DNA of 64,000 nucleotides from Indioceanicola profundi (GTDB lineage: Bacteria; Pseudomonadota; Alphaproteobacteria; Azospirillales; Azospirillaceae). The position numbers and the translations under genes were made by a program. The notes under the pieces are model-generated. The model had not been told where the DNA came from. It made no database searches and worked only from the letters and a program-made list of their open reading frames with translations. The DNA lies in contig NZ_CP030126.1 in the NCBI RefSeq assembly GCF_003568845.1, positions 895,001 to 959,000 on the forward strand, read 5' to 3'. Position 1 is the first letter of the stretch; each line of letters begins with the position of its first letter. Below, in pieces: positions 41,498-51,673 of this stretch.

Positions 41498-42820
41498 TTG
41501 GCCCGCTTTCAGTTCAGACGCAAGGCGGCAGCCGGAGCGGCGTTCGATCCGGGTGATCCGGATCTGGCGCTTTCCGGCAGCGCCGCGGTGCTCGCCCAAC
41601 GCTTCGGCGTGCGTCGCGGAACCGCCGAGCATTCCGCCCTGGACGATGTCCCGCCGGCTGCCCCCAGGTGTGGCCGGCAATCGTCGTTCAACCCGTTGAA
41701 GCTCCTCCGCAGACGCAAGCCGGCCGCGCCGGACGGTTATCTGGCCCTGGAAGCCCCGGGGAGGCGCAAGAGCCGGCGTCTCAGCGCCGTTTCGCTCGCC
41801 TTCGGTATGGTTATGCTGTCCGGCGCCGGACTGCTGGTCTGGCTGGCACTCACGGCGGAGGAGACTGTCAGCCGGCTCGATCCCTTGCCGCCGGTTGTGG
41901 CTCCAGTACTGCTTCCTGACGGGACGCCGCGCTTCCAGGAACCGGTGGCTGCTACGGTGGTCCCCCCCGAGGTTGCGCCGGCAGAGGAGGTGGACCCCGT
42001 CGATCTGCCGGTTGAACTGGCGCCCTCGCGCAATGAGGCGATGTTGGAGCGCGGTCCGGCCGGACTGCTGCCCGTTGTGGCGGCGGACGGCACCGCTCCC
42101 TGGCAGCACTATGCCCGGCCCTTCCCGCAGGAGGATGGCCGCCCGCGGGTCGCCATCGTCGTGGCGGAACTGGGTTTGTCTTCCAAGGCAACCGATAGCG
42201 CCGTCGCCCGGCTGCCTGGCGCGGTGACCATGGCATTCGTGCCGGGGACCGCCGATCTGCAGGCGCAGATCGACAAGGCGCGGGCGGACGGGCATGAGGT
42301 GTTGCTGTCAGTTCCCATGGAGCCGGTTGGCTTTCCCGCCAACGACCCCGGGCCGGGCACACTCCTGACCAATCTAGGGGATGAGCGGAACATCAGCCGG
42401 CTTGAGACCGCGATGACGGCGGCCACCGGGTATGTCGGGCTGACCAGTACCACCGGTAGCTATTTCCTGACGCGTCAGGAGAATCTGCGGCCGATCCTGA
42501 ACCAGGTTCAGCGGCGAGGGCTGCTGTATGTGGACAGTCGGCCAGTGGCTGAAAGCCAAGCCACCCGGATCGCGACGGAGATCAAGCTTCCACGGGCGGT
42601 GGCTGACATCCAGGTGGACCGGATGGCCTCGCCCGCCGGGATTGACGCACAGCTGGCGGAACTGGAACGGCTGGCCAAGGCCAACGGAGCTGCCGTCGGC
42701 TTCGCGCAGGCGCTGCCGGTTACGATGGAGCGCCTGGTCCTCTGGGCCGAAGGGCTGCGGGAGCGTGGAGTCGTGCTGGCGCCGGTCAGCGCCGTGGTGA
42801 ACCGTCAAGCTGACCGCTGA
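41498..42820 (+). CDS. Divergent polysaccharide deacetylase family protein (YibQ/DUF610)
   Basis: 440 residues. N-terminal disordered segment, one membrane helix (about 97-119), a Pro-rich periplasmic linker, then the DUF610-type deacetylase fold: RVAIVVAELGLSSKATDSAVARLPGAVTMAFVPGT, HEVLLSVPMEP, TATGYVGLTSTTGSYFL and VDSRPVAESQAT. The usual Asp-His metal motifs of active deacetylases are only partly present. Normally third in the envC-ctpA-yibQ order, as here. The TTG start at 41498 is required because no ATG precedes the conserved region; the ribosome site is weak. Confidence 0.8.
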   Translation: MARFQFRRKAAAGAAFDPGDPDLALSGSAAVLAQRFGVRRGTAEHSALDDVPPAAPRCGRQSSFNPLKLLRRRKPAAPDGYLALEAPGRRKSRRLSAVSLAFGMVMLSGAGLLVWLALTAEETVSRLDPLPPVVAPVLLPDGTPRFQEPVAATVVPPEVAPAEEVDPVDLPVELAPSRNEAMLERGPAGLLPVVAADGTAPWQHYARPFPQEDGRPRVAIVVAELGLSSKATDSAVARLPGAVTMAFVPGTADLQAQIDKARADGHEVLLSVPMEPVGFPANDPGPGTLLTNLGDERNISRLETAMTAATGYVGLTSTTGSYFLTRQENLRPILNQVQRRGLLYVDSRPVAESQATRIATEIKLPRAVADIQVDRMASPAGIDAQLAELERLAKANGAAVGFAQALPVTMERLVLWAEGLRERGVVLAPVSAVVNRQADR

Positions 42821-42832
42821 CGGAATGAGCCG

Positions 42833-43291
42833 TCAGGCTCTGTGATAGGGGTGACCAGCCAGTATCTGCTGCGCGCGGTAGAGTTGCTCGGCCAGCATGC
42901 CCCGCACCATCATGTGCGGCCATGTCATGGGGCCAAAGGCGAGCAGAAGGTCGGCCCGGCGGCGGACCTCCTCTGCCAAACCATCCGCTCCGCCGATGAC
43001 GAAGGCGATGTCCGCCGTGCCCTGGTCGCGCCAAGCGCCGATGCGGGCGGCAAAATCCGATGAGGGCAACGCACGGCCCCGCTCATCCAGGGCAACCAGT
43101 TTGGCGCCGGCAGGTATCGCGGCGAGGAGAAGCTCGGCTTCCAGCCGCTTCAGCTCCTCCCCTTCCACGCGTTTCTTGACCTCGACCTCCCGCAGGGTCA
43201 GGGGCCAGCCGAGGCGGCCCTGATACTCCTCGAACAGGTCGCGCGCAGGGCCGGGCTTGGCCCGCCCGACGGCGGCAAGCCACAGGCGCAT
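42833..43291 (-). CDS. rlmH: 23S rRNA (pseudouridine1915-N3) methyltransferase RlmH
   Basis: 152 residues, SPOUT fold. Opening [14 protein letters not shown], the SAM-binding [34 protein letters not shown] and [15 protein letters not shown]-like stretch ([18 protein letters not shown]) are conserved. Methylates Psi1915 of 23S rRNA in the assembled 70S ribosome. Last gene of proA-nadD-rsfS-rlmH; convergent with the YibQ-like gene. Confidence 0.95.
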   Translation of the reverse strand: MRLWLAAVGRAKPGPARDLFEEYQGRLGWPLTLREVEVKKRVEGEELKRLEAELLLAAIPAGAKLVALDERGRALPSSDFAARIGAWRDQGTADIAFVIGGADGLAEEVRRRADLLLAFGPMTWPHMMVRGMLAEQLYRAQQILAGHPYHRA

Positions 43292-43316
43292 GCATCGTTC
43301 CCCGTCCGCGGCCCCG

Positions 43317-43757
43317 TCAGGTGGGCAGGTATTCCGACGGGCCGGCGTTCAGAAGCGAAGCCGGCGGCTCCACGCCCCACATCTTCTCGATGTTGTAGAA
43401 GGCGCGGACCTCGGGGCGGAACAGATGCACGATGACGTCGCCTGCGTCAATCAGCACCCAGTCGCACTGGGGCGCACCCTCGGCCTCCACGCCGGCAACG
43501 CCGAGCGCCTTCAGCTTCTCCAGCAAGTGGTCGGCCATGGACCCCACCTGACGCGCGGAGCGGCCAGTGGTCACCACCATGAAGTCTGCGAGGCTGGTCT
43601 TGCCCTGGAGGTCGATGACGACGGTGTCTTCCGCCTTGTCATCTTCGAGAGACTGGACGACGAGATCGCGAATGCGCTCCGGCAGGTCGGCCGCGAGATG
43701 CGGCATCGGGGACCCCATGTTGGTGCCGGTGTCGTGTGCGGTAGTTATGGTTCTCAC
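43317..43757 (-). CDS. rsfS: Ribosome silencing factor RsfS
   Basis: 146 residues, RsfS/Iojap domain: [29 protein letters not shown] and [23 protein letters not shown]. Binds L14 of the 50S subunit and blocks subunit joining when nutrients run low. The GTG at 43757 overlaps the nadD stop (GTGA) and has an AAGGA site, which favours it over the ATG at 43718; this gives an N-terminal extension of 13 residues. Confidence 0.92.
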   Translation of the reverse strand: MRTITTAHDTGTNMGSPMPHLAADLPERIRDLVVQSLEDDKAEDTVVIDLQGKTSLADFMVVTTGRSARQVGSMADHLLEKLKALGVAGVEAEGAPQCDWVLIDAGDVIVHLFRPEVRAFYNIEKMWGVEPPASLLNAGPSEYLPT

Positions 43758-44410
43758 CTCTGATCCTTGCGTTTCGAAATCCAGGCACGGGCATCGCCTG
43801 TGCGTCGGATTTCGGTGGCCGAAGCCGGGTGCAACGGACCGTCCAGGAAAACCCAGGCCGGCGGCTCCATCAAGGGAAGCCGACGCGACCGATCCGCGTC
43901 CACCCGGTATCGGGCGAAGAGCCTGGCAGCCTTTCCGCCAAGCGCCCGAATAGAATAGGGATGGCGGGGAAGGACTGCAACCGGCACCATCCCAAAGATT
44001 GAGCGCCATCCTTTCCACCGCGGAACCTGCAGCAGATTGTCCGCCCCCATCAGCCAGACGAAGCGGGTGCGGGGATAGAGCTGTTTCAATTGAGCCAACG
44101 TCTCCGCCGTATAGCGTGTTCCCAGCTCCGTCTCCAGCGCCGTGACAATAATGCGCGGATCGCCGGCCCTGGCCTGGGCCGTCTCGATCCGGACATCGAG
44201 CGCCGCCATGTCCGCAGCCGACTTCAGCGGGTTCTGCGGGCTGACCAGCCACCAGACCTGGTCCAGGCCAAGCCGCTGCAGGGCCAACTCGCTCATGCGC
44301 CGGTGGCCGGCATGGGCGGGGTTGAACGATCCTCCCAGCAGGCCGACCGTCCGCCCGGCCCAGGCCCGGCCGGTCAGGCGGCGTGGACGTATCCAGATGT
44401 GACTGTTCAT
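43754..44410 (-). CDS. nadD: Nicotinate-nucleotide adenylyltransferase
   Basis: 218 residues. GLLGGSFNPAHAGHRRM nucleotide-binding loop with its His pair, MGADNLLQVPRWKGW and SATEIRRTGDA at the ISSTxxR position. Makes NaAD in NAD synthesis. The true start is ATG 44410; the frame upstream runs into proA. Stop overlaps the rsfS start (GTGA). Confidence 0.93.
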   Translation of the reverse strand: MNSHIWIRPRRLTGRAWAGRTVGLLGGSFNPAHAGHRRMSELALQRLGLDQVWWLVSPQNPLKSAADMAALDVRIETAQARAGDPRIIVTALETELGTRYTAETLAQLKQLYPRTRFVWLMGADNLLQVPRWKGWRSIFGMVPVAVLPRHPYSIRALGGKAARLFARYRVDADRSRRLPLMEPPAWVFLDGPLHPASATEIRRTGDARAWISKRKDQR

Positions 44411-44420
44411 GCCAGCGCTG

Positions 44421-45701
44421 TCAGGGCCGGACCTGGCCGCTGCCGCGGACGACGTATTTGTAGCTGGTGAGCTGCTCCGCCCCGACCGGGCCGCGGGCGT
44501 GGAGCTTGCCGGTGGAGATGCCGATCTCCGCCCCGAAGCCGAACTCGCCGCCATCTGCGAACTGGGTGGAGGCGTTCCAGAGGACGATACCACTATCCAC
44601 GCGGGTCTGGAAACGCGCCGCCGTATCGGCGTCCTCCGTCACGATGCTGTCGGTGTGATGGCTGCCATGGCGGCCGATATGGACGATGGCCTCGTCAATG
44701 CCGTCCACCACGCGCACGGACAGGATGGCGTCCAGATACTCGGTATCCCAATCTTCCTCCGTGGCGGGCTTCACCCGCGTGTCCATGGCCTGCACGGTTT
44801 CGTCGCCGCGGATTTCGCAGCCATTGGCAATCAGATCGTCCAGGATCGGCCGCAGATGGCTGTCCGCCACGGGGCGGTCCACCAGCAGCGTTTCCATGGC
44901 TCCGCAGATGCCGGTGCGGCGCATCTTGCTGTTCAGCGCGATGTTCCGGGCCATCTTCAGATCCGCCGCACGGTCCACATAGACGTGGCAGATGCCGTCC
45001 AGATGGTAGATCACCGGCACCCGGCTTTCCGCCGCGACACGGCCGGTCAGGGATTTGCCGCCGCGCGGGATCACCACGTCCACATGCTCCGTCATGGTCA
45101 GCAGTCGGCCGACGGCGGCGCGGTCGGTGGTGGGCACGGCTTGCACCGCATCCTCCGGCAGTCCCGCCGCGCGCAACCCTTCGTGCACCGCGGCCAGGAT
45201 AGCACGGGAGGATTGGAAACTTTCCGACCCGCCGCGGAGGATGGCGGCATTGCCCGACTTCAAGCAGAGGGCTGCGGCGTCGGCCGTCACGTTGGGACGG
45301 CTCTCATAGATGATGGCGATAACGCCCAGCGGCACGCGCACCTTGGAAATCTCAAGGCCGTTGGGGCGGGTCCAGCGCTCCAGCACGGCGCCGATGGGAT
45401 CGGGTCGGGCAGCGATTTCCTCCAGCCCGGCGGCCATCGCCTCCACGCGCTTGCCGTCCAGCATCAGCCGGTCCAGCAGGGCGGAGGACAGGTCCTTGGC
45501 TCGGGCAGCCCGCATATCCTCGGCATTGGCGGCCTGAATCTGTTCCGAACCGGCGCGGATCGCCGCGGCGGCGGCACGCAGAGCCTTGTCCTTCGCGTCG
45601 GACGGGGCAATGGCGAGCCGTGTCGAGGCGGCGCGTGCACGCCGACCAAGCTCATCCATCATCTCGTTCAGCGCCTGTGCGCCACGGTCCATGCTGTCCA
45701 C
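44421..45701 (-). CDS. proA: Gamma-glutamyl phosphate reductase
   Basis: 426 residues. Typical ProA motifs: [54 protein letters not shown] with the catalytic Cys, and [22 protein letters not shown]. Converts gamma-glutamyl phosphate to glutamate semialdehyde in proline synthesis; proC lies 9 kb away and rocD also yields P5C. First gene of the proA-nadD-rsfS-rlmH unit. Confidence 0.96.
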   Translation of the reverse strand: MDSMDRGAQALNEMMDELGRRARAASTRLAIAPSDAKDKALRAAAAAIRAGSEQIQAANAEDMRAARAKDLSSALLDRLMLDGKRVEAMAAGLEEIAARPDPIGAVLERWTRPNGLEISKVRVPLGVIAIIYESRPNVTADAAALCLKSGNAAILRGGSESFQSSRAILAAVHEGLRAAGLPEDAVQAVPTTDRAAVGRLLTMTEHVDVVIPRGGKSLTGRVAAESRVPVIYHLDGICHVYVDRAADLKMARNIALNSKMRRTGICGAMETLLVDRPVADSHLRPILDDLIANGCEIRGDETVQAMDTRVKPATEEDWDTEYLDAILSVRVVDGIDEAIVHIGRHGSHHTDSIVTEDADTAARFQTRVDSGIVLWNASTQFADGGEFGFGAEIGISTGKLHARGPVGAEQLTSYKYVVRGSGQVRP

Positions 45702-45802
45702 GGCCTCTACCTCCGATCCGGAAGGGGCGAGAGTTTAGCACGGTTCGGGGAAAGGAGATGGGGAGCGGGCGCATGGCGCGCCGCCCGATCCGGTATGGAC
45801 AT

Positions 45803-47029
45803 CTATGCCACGGGGCTGGGGGGGACCGCCGGCACAGTGATGCGGAAGCGGGTTCCGGTGCCCGGGCAGGTATCCAATTCGATCTCACCGGCCAGAGCGC
45901 GCCGGACCAGGTTGTGCACGGTCGCGAGCCCCAGGCCGATATGCCCCTGACCACGGGCGGTGGTGAAGAACGGCTCGAACAGCCGCGATTGCACTTCGCC
46001 GCTGATTCCACGCCCGTCATCCGCCACTTCGATCCGCACCATCCCGACGGGATAGGGTCTGGCGGATATGGTGATCACGCCGGAGCGCCGGTGCGGATAT
46101 GCATGGGCGATCGCGTTCTGCACCAGTTGGGCCAGCACGCGGGTCAAAGCGCCCGGCGGGGTGATCAGCTCCAACTCCTCCCGACACTGCAGGACGAGCC
46201 GGTGGCCGCCCTTCGCCAGTTCCGAGGCGAAGGCGATATGCAGGTCCTCAAGATGGTCGCGCAGCATCAGCCGGCGCGGCTCGTCCGTCGTACTGTCGGC
46301 GGCGATCTGCTTGAAGGCCTGAACGATACGCGCCGTCCGCTCCACATTGGCGCGGACAAGCTGCGTGACCTCGCCGGCCTCCTCCAGAAAATCGGCCAGT
46401 TCGGTGCGGCGCAGTTGGCCCGCGGCCAGATCCTCCTTCATCCGCGCCGCCCGGTCGGCGGTCCAGGTGATGGAGGTCAGGGCGTTGCCGATCGGCGTGT
46501 TGATCTCATGCGCCACGCCGGCCACCAGACTGCCGAGCGCGGCGAGCTTCTCCGTCTGGACAAGCTGATCCTGGGCGGAGCGGAGATCGGCCAGGGCCGC
46601 CTCCGCCCGGGCGCGGGCTTCCTCCAGCGAACGGTTGGTTTCCCGCAAATCCAGGGAGCGGCGGCGCAGGCGCAGCATATTGGCCGTACGGGCGCGCAGC
46701 TCGATGGGGTCCACCGGCTTGGCCAGGAAGTCGTTGGCGCCGAGAGTCAGGGCCTTCAGGCGGACCTCTTTCTCCTCCACTCCGGAGACCATGACCACGG
46801 GCATGTCCTCCAGGCTGGGGTCCTCCCGCAAAGCGCCGACGACCTGAAGCCCATCCATCTCCGGCATGTCGTAATCGACGAAGACCAGGTCCGGCCGCTC
46901 CGCCCGAATCCACTCCACAGCTTCCGCACCGCGTTCGAACGACACGATCTCCAGCCCAGCCTCGCCACGGAGGCTGGCTTCAAGAATCGCGATGTTCAGA
47001 CGCTGGTCATCGATGATGACGATCCGCAT
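45803..47029 (-). CDS. Hybrid response regulator-histidine kinase (REC then HisKA/HATPase)
   Basis: 408 residues. REC domain first (VIIDDQRLN, phospho-acceptor Asp in FVDYDMPEMDGL, Lys in AKPVDPIEL), then a helical coiled linker (RRRSLDLRETNRSLEEARARAEAAL), HisKA with His in GVAHEINTPIGNALT, and a HATPase with ADDGRGISGEVQSRLFEPFFTTARGQGHIGLGLATV. The receiver-before-kinase order is typical for cytosolic relays. No membrane segment; stimulus is unknown and no downstream partner is adjacent. Start is ATG 47029 (MRIVIID). Confidence 0.88.
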   Translation of the reverse strand: MRIVIIDDQRLNIAILEASLRGEAGLEIVSFERGAEAVEWIRAERPDLVFVDYDMPEMDGLQVVGALREDPSLEDMPVVMVSGVEEKEVRLKALTLGANDFLAKPVDPIELRARTANMLRLRRRSLDLRETNRSLEEARARAEAALADLRSAQDQLVQTEKLAALGSLVAGVAHEINTPIGNALTSITWTADRAARMKEDLAAGQLRRTELADFLEEAGEVTQLVRANVERTARIVQAFKQIAADSTTDEPRRLMLRDHLEDLHIAFASELAKGGHRLVLQCREELELITPPGALTRVLAQLVQNAIAHAYPHRRSGVITISARPYPVGMVRIEVADDGRGISGEVQSRLFEPFFTTARGQGHIGLGLATVHNLVRRALAGEIELDTCPGTGTRFRITVPAVPPSPVA

Positions 47030-47200
47030 GGGACCCGTGGGGAGGAGGGCGCGGGAGGCCCGGTTACGCGAGGATGCAGAAGACGCTACCACGGCTTCGC
47101 GCCGGGATCACCAGCCGTATCGTGAAGCTGGCCTGAACCGCCTGTTCGGGTCAGAGCGGAGACGCAATGCCGCCATATCGATATTCCGGCCTGAACCGGG

Positions 47201-47830
47201 CTATTCGTCCGTGGAAGCGGCGGGATCGCCCTTAGCAGCCTTCGGCGCTTTCGGGGGTTTGGGCGGCTGGATCAGCAGGGCGACGCGGCTTGCGAACTTT
47301 TCCGGCTCACCCGCGGCGACCAGCGGAAACTCCCGCGTCATCGCGTCAAGGAGCGGCTCGAGCCACGCCTCATCGGATTTGGCGAAGTTCGACAGCACCC
47401 AGCCATGTACCTTTTCCTTGGAGCCGGGATGGCCGATGCCGACGCGGACGCGCCAGTAATCCTTGCCGATATGGTCGTCGATGGAGCGCAGGCCATTGTG
47501 CCCGCCATGGCCGCCGCCGCGCTTGACGCGGATTCGACCGGCCGGAAGGTCCAGCTCGTCATGGAAGACGACGACCTGGTCGGGAATCATCTTGTAGAAG
47601 CGCATGGCCTCGCCGACGGCTTGGCCGGAGAGGTTCATGAAAGTCTGGGGCTTGAGGGCCAGGATCTTCTCCCCGCCCACTGTCCCCTCGGCGGACAGCC
47701 CCTGGAAGCGACGCCTCCAGGGGCTGAAGCCGAACCGGCGGTGGACATCGTCCACCGCCATGAAGCCGACATTGTGCCGGTGACGTTCGTACTCCGGGCC
47801 GGGATTGCCCAGGCCGACCACCAGCATCAT
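47201..47830 (-). CDS. pth: Peptidyl-tRNA hydrolase
   Basis: 209 residues. [18 protein letters not shown] with the catalytic His, [42 protein letters not shown] with the catalytic Asp. Releases peptides from stalled peptidyl-tRNA. The C-terminal tail after residue 175 is low-complexity and Lys/Ala/Pro-rich. It starts 5 bases after rplY ends, in the classic rplY-pth order. Confidence 0.96.
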   Translation of the reverse strand: MMLVVGLGNPGPEYERHRHNVGFMAVDDVHRRFGFSPWRRRFQGLSAEGTVGGEKILALKPQTFMNLSGQAVGEAMRFYKMIPDQVVVFHDELDLPAGRIRVKRGGGHGGHNGLRSIDDHIGKDYWRVRVGIGHPGSKEKVHGWVLSNFAKSDEAWLEPLLDAMTREFPLVAAGEPEKFASRVALLIQPPKPPKAPKAAKGDPAASTDE

Positions 47831-47835
47831 GCCGC

Positions 47836-48447
47836 TCAGCCCTCGGCGGTGGCGGCTTCGTCAGCGCCTTCGGACCGCAGACCCGACGGAACGGCAATCG
47901 TCGCAACGGTAAAGTCGCGGTCCGTGATCGTCAGGCGCACATTCTCCGGCAGTGCGACCGCGGAGATGTGAATGCTCTCGTTCAGATTCGCGGTCTCCAG
48001 ATCCACCACGAACTTCTCCGGGATGGAGTTGGCGCGGCAGATGACCTCGATTTCATGGCGGACGATGTTCAGCACGCCGCCGCGCTTCAGGCCCGGGGAC
48101 TTGTCACCATTGGCGAATTCGACCGGCACCTTCACGGTGATCTCGGTGGTGTCGCTGACGCGCAGGAAGTCGGCATGGATCGGGCGATCCGTGACCGGGT
48201 CGAGCTGCAGGTCGCGGGCCAGCACGCGGTGCGCGGTGCCGTCCACCGTGATGTCATAGAGATGCGTGAAGAAGCCCGGCTTGTTGATGAGCTTCCAGAA
48301 CCCATTGTAGTCCAGGGAGATCATCAACGGCTTCTCTTTGTTGCCGTAGATGACAGCGGGAATGCGGCCTGCACGACGCGTGGTCCGGGCGGTCCCCTTT
48401 CCGGCCCGGTCGCGCGGCTCGGCGGCGAGCGCGATGATCTGGGTCAT
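47836..48447 (-). CDS. rplY: 50S ribosomal protein L25/general stress protein Ctc
   Basis: 203 residues. N-terminal L25 domain ([55 protein letters not shown]), then the Ctc-type TL5 domain with a beta-rich half ([14 protein letters not shown]). Binds 5S rRNA. GAGGAG lies 7 bases before ATG 48447; the longer start adds MRSRT without support. Ahead of pth. Confidence 0.95.
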   Translation of the reverse strand: MTQIIALAAEPRDRAGKGTARTTRRAGRIPAVIYGNKEKPLMISLDYNGFWKLINKPGFFTHLYDITVDGTAHRVLARDLQLDPVTDRPIHADFLRVSDTTEITVKVPVEFANGDKSPGLKRGGVLNIVRHEIEVICRANSIPEKFVVDLETANLNESIHISAVALPENVRLTITDRDFTVATIAVPSGLRSEGADEAATAEG

Positions 48448-48468
48448 AGTCCTACTCCTCAAAGCAGA

Positions 48469-48502
48469 CGGACCCCGGTCGGCAGGATTGCCCCAGGGTC
48501 CG
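48469..48502 (-). terminator. Nested stem-loop between prs and rplY
   Basis: CGGACCC (48469-48475) pairs with GGGTCCG (48496-48502) and encloses GGCA/TGCC. It lies in the leader of rplY on the minus strand, downstream of prs. Could be a terminator for prs or a structured leader; there is no clear T-tract. Confidence 0.45.
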
Positions 48503-48591
48503 GTTCGGTACGCCAGCCTCCAGGGGTGCTGTACGCCCGATAGTGGCGCGGGTTTATGCCCGCGATTGGCTCAAGTCAAGTGCGGCCGTGC

Positions 48592-49524
48592 TCAGTCGAA
48601 CAGGCTGGACACCGACTTTTCATGGGTGATGCGCTCGATCGCCTCGGCGATCAGCGGAGCGATGCTGAGCTGGCGGATATTGCGGGACACCCGCACCGCC
48701 TCGGTCGCCAGGATGCTGTCGGTGGTCACCAGCTCGTCCAGCGGGCTGTCGGCCACGCGGGCAACGGCGCCGCCGGACAGAACGCCGTGGGTCACATAGG
48801 CGCGCACGGAAGTGGCCCCACGCTCCTTCAGCGCGACGGCGGCGTTGCAGAGCGTGCCGGCGCTGTCCACGATGTCGTCGATCAGGATGCAGTCGCGGCC
48901 CGCGACGTCGCCGATGACGTTCATCACCTCCGACACGCCGGCGCGCTCACGCCGCTTGTCGATGATGGCGAGGTCTGCGTCCAGACGCTTCGCGATGGCA
49001 CGGGCGCGCACCACGCCGCCGACGTCCGGCGACACGATGACAAGATTGCCGGTGTTCATCCGCTCCTTGATGTCGCGGGTGAAGACCGGGGCTGCGACCA
49101 GATTGTCGGTCGGGATATCGAAGAAGCCCTGAATCTGGCCGGCATGCAGGTCCATGGTCAGGACGCGATTTGCGCCGGCTTCCGTGATCAGGTTGGCCAC
49201 CAGCTTGGCGGAGATCGGCGTGCGGGGGCCGGTCTTGCGGTCCTGGCGGGCGTAGCCGTAGTAGGGGATGACGGCGGTGACGCGGCGGGCGGAGCCGCGG
49301 CGCAGCGCATCGATCATCACCAGCAGTTCCATCAGATTGTCGTTGGCCGGATAGCTCGTCGACTGGACGACGAACACGTCCTCGCCGCGCACATTTTCCA
49401 GGATTTCGACAAAGACCTCCATGTCGGAGAAGCGGCGGATGCTCGCCTTCGTCAGGGGAGTCTCCAGAACCACGGAAATGGCTTCGGCCAATGCCCGGTT
49501 GCTGTTCCCGGCAATGAGCTTCAT
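48592..49524 (-). CDS. prs: Ribose-phosphate pyrophosphokinase
   Basis: 310 residues, the usual class I Prs length. Metal site [20 protein letters not shown], flexible loop [16 protein letters not shown], and the PRPP loop [10 protein letters not shown]. Makes PRPP from ribose-5-phosphate and ATP for nucleotide, histidine and NAD synthesis. Start ATG 49524 ([10 protein letters not shown]); the upstream extension is not conserved. Genes rplY and pth follow on the same strand. Confidence 0.95.
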   Translation of the reverse strand: MKLIAGNSNRALAEAISVVLETPLTKASIRRFSDMEVFVEILENVRGEDVFVVQSTSYPANDNLMELLVMIDALRRGSARRVTAVIPYYGYARQDRKTGPRTPISAKLVANLITEAGANRVLTMDLHAGQIQGFFDIPTDNLVAAPVFTRDIKERMNTGNLVIVSPDVGGVVRARAIAKRLDADLAIIDKRRERAGVSEVMNVIGDVAGRDCILIDDIVDSAGTLCNAAVALKERGATSVRAYVTHGVLSGGAVARVADSPLDELVTTDSILATEAVRVSRNIRQLSIAPLIAEAIERITHEKSVSSLFD

Positions 49525-49712
49525 GGGTCGCGGCCCGTCACTGATGGTGGGAAAGGAACCCGCGCAGATGCCGCCAAGCATCCCGTCGGGGCACCCCTGT
49601 TCGGACCGCACGTCGCGGAACCTTCACAAAGGCGGGCGCACCATACCAATGCGCCAATGGCCTGTAAATCTTACCGGCCACCCGGAGGCATAACAGGAGA
49701 TGCGTGTCTGTG

Positions 49713-49781
49713 TCACACCGCGCACATGGCAAGCAGGGCCAGAATCATGAAAAACAGGAAAAACAGAATGATGTAGTGCAT
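49713..49781 (-). CDS. 22-residue membrane microprotein downstream of pgeF
   Basis: Short frame MHYIILFFLFFMILALLAMC-AV, almost all hydrophobic: a single predicted transmembrane helix. A good ribosome site, GAGGGAA, lies 8 bases upstream of the ATG. It starts 19 bases after the pgeF stop and runs the same way, so it is the likely last gene of the lgt-midA-pgeF unit. Function unknown; many single-helix microproteins bind membrane enzymes. Below the size usually annotated. Confidence 0.55.
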   Translation of the reverse strand: MHYIILFFLFFMILALLAMCAV

Positions 49782-49799
49782 CGGCCGGTTCCCTCGTCG

Positions 49800-50567
49800 T
49801 CATGGCGCCAGGGTTATGGCCGACAGGAAGCGCCCATAGTCCGGCTCTCCCCGCAGGGTGGATCGACGATAGCTGAAGAAGAGATCCTCTTCGGCCAGCG
49901 TGTCATGGGGCGCTCGTTCCACATGGCCGATGCCGGCGGCTGCAAGTCGGGACGCCACATAGCCGCCGAGATCGAACATCCAGTGTTCGGCCCGTTGGGA
50001 CGGCACGAACCAGCTTGCGTTCGCTTCCGCATCGGCCACGAGCCGTTCGCGGAACTCCGGCCCGACCTCATAGGAATTCCGGCTGATGTGCGGGCCGATA
50101 GCGGCCACGATGCGGGACGGCTCGGCTCCCAGCTTCTTCATGGCCGCGATGGTCGCCTCCAGCACCCCGCCGAACGCGCCCTTCCAGCCGGCATGGGCCG
50201 CGCCGATGACCTTCGCCGTCGGGTCGCAGAACAGTACCGGCGCGCAGTCGGCCGTCAGGATGCCCAGGGTGACGTCCGGAGCCCTGGTCACCATGGCGTC
50301 GGCCTTGGGCGCATCGGCGGGAACCCAGGGAGTTTCCGCCACGGCGACGTCCGGACTATGAATCTGGTGGACGGTGACGAGGCCCTGTGCCGGCCGGCCC
50401 AGCTTCTCCGCCACCCGGCGGCGATTCTCCGCCACCGCGTCAGCTGCGTCGTTGGAGCCGAACCCGCAGTTCAGCGAGGCATAGATTCCGGTGGAGACGC
50501 CGCCCTGGCGAGTGAAGAAGCCGTGGCGGATGCCGGGAATGTCGTTCAGGACGCCGAGCGTGATCAA
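49800..50567 (-). CDS. pgeF: Multicopper polyphenol oxidase/purine nucleoside-type protein PgeF (YfiH)
   Basis: 255 residues, laccase-domain protein. GIRHGFFTRQGGVSTGIYASLN, VTVHQIHSPD, LTADCAPVLFCD and AAHAGWKGAFGGVLEATI carry the zinc site residues (His, Cys, His). Family members remove misincorporated L-serine from peptidoglycan precursors or act on purine nucleosides. No ATG fits: TTG 50567, with AAGGA 7 bases upstream, gives the standard N terminus; a longer frame would overlap the methyltransferase by 77 bases. Confidence 0.88.
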   Translation of the reverse strand: MITLGVLNDIPGIRHGFFTRQGGVSTGIYASLNCGFGSNDAADAVAENRRRVAEKLGRPAQGLVTVHQIHSPDVAVAETPWVPADAPKADAMVTRAPDVTLGILTADCAPVLFCDPTAKVIGAAHAGWKGAFGGVLEATIAAMKKLGAEPSRIVAAIGPHISRNSYEVGPEFRERLVADAEANASWFVPSQRAEHWMFDLGGYVASRLAAAGIGHVERAPHDTLAEEDLFFSYRRSTLRGEPDYGRFLSAITLAP

Positions 50568-50589
50568 GGTGTCATCCTTGGAAGGAAAA

Positions 50590-51666
50590 TCATTCGAAGC
50601 CGGCAGGGGCGGAGGTGTCAGGACCGGTGACAGCCAGGGCTTTGAACAGCCGACCCATGCCGGCATCGCCGGTCAAACGGTCCAGGGCCGCGTCGATGCC
50701 ATCCGCTTGGTCCGGCGCGGCTACGCGCTTGAGGGAAGCGGCGCGGTGGGCGATGCCGAGGCTCTGAAGCAGGCTGCCCTGTTCGACCGGCCCCCAGCTC
50801 TTCGCACCGCCGGCGCGCGCCGCCTCCGCCAGGGCGGTGAAATCCACATGCGCCGTCAGGTCAGCCTCTCCCGGCGCTTCCAGCAGGGGGGCGTAGGCGT
50901 GGCCGCGCATCGCCTGCAGCGTGTCGCCCGCGGATGGCCCGGCGTAGCCGTAATCGATGAACAGTGCGGCTCCCCCGTGGGCAGCCAGCCGTTCTCCCGC
51001 CTCCCGCGCCACGGCCTGCCCGGCGGGGCAGATTTCCACCACAGCGCCGATATCCGCATTGCGCAGGGCAGGGGGGACCAGCGTGTCGCCAGGACGCGGA
51101 TCGAGCAGGAAGGTGAATGAGTCCTCCTCGTCCAGCCCCACCTTCCGCTCCGCCCAGCCGCGCGTCGTGCGCTCGAACTGGCGGATAGGCAGGGCGTCGA
51201 TGAACTCATTGGCCAGAAGCAGCAGCGGGCCGGCGGGCACCTCCGCCAGCCGGTCGTGCCATGTCACCTCCACGCCGGCCAGAGTCTGGCGCTGGCGCTC
51301 CCGCAGGGTGTGGCTGGTCTCCACCAGATGCACGCGCAAGGCCTGATGGAAGCCGGGCACCCGGCGGGTGGCGCGCAGGGCGTCCGCCATCAGCGTGCCG
51401 CGGCCGGGTCCAAGCTCCACCAGATGCACCGGGTCGGGCTGCCCGGACTGGAGCCAGCACTGGGCGGCCCACAGGCCCAGCAGCTCCCCGAACATCTGGC
51501 TGATCTCCGGGGCGGTGGTGAAATCACCGGCCGCACCCAAAGGGTCGCGCGTCATGTAGTAGCCGTGCCGGGGATGGCCCAGGCACAAGGCCATCCACTC
51601 CGCCACAGTCATCGGACCGGTCTGACGGATTTGGCGGCGCAGAAAGTCGGCCAGTTCCGTTCCCAT
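50590..51666 (-). CDS. SAM-dependent methyltransferase, NDUFAF7/MidA family
   Basis: 358 residues. MTVAEWMALCLGHPRHGYYM, GAAGDFTTAPEISQMFGELLGLW, LVELGPGRGTLMADAL (SAM site), LANEFIDALPIRQFE and FIDYGYAGPSAGDTLQAMRGHAY match the MidA family, which in mitochondria dimethylates an arginine of complex I subunit NDUFS2. Bacterial target presumably the equivalent Nuo subunit. AGGGAA precedes ATG 51666, 8 bases after the lgt stop. Confidence 0.9.
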   Translation of the reverse strand: MGTELADFLRRQIRQTGPMTVAEWMALCLGHPRHGYYMTRDPLGAAGDFTTAPEISQMFGELLGLWAAQCWLQSGQPDPVHLVELGPGRGTLMADALRATRRVPGFHQALRVHLVETSHTLRERQRQTLAGVEVTWHDRLAEVPAGPLLLLANEFIDALPIRQFERTTRGWAERKVGLDEEDSFTFLLDPRPGDTLVPPALRNADIGAVVEICPAGQAVAREAGERLAAHGGAALFIDYGYAGPSAGDTLQAMRGHAYAPLLEAPGEADLTAHVDFTALAEAARAGGAKSWGPVEQGSLLQSLGIAHRAASLKRVAAPDQADGIDAALDRLTGDAGMGRLFKALAVTGPDTSAPAGFE

Positions 51667-51673
51667 CGCTTCC

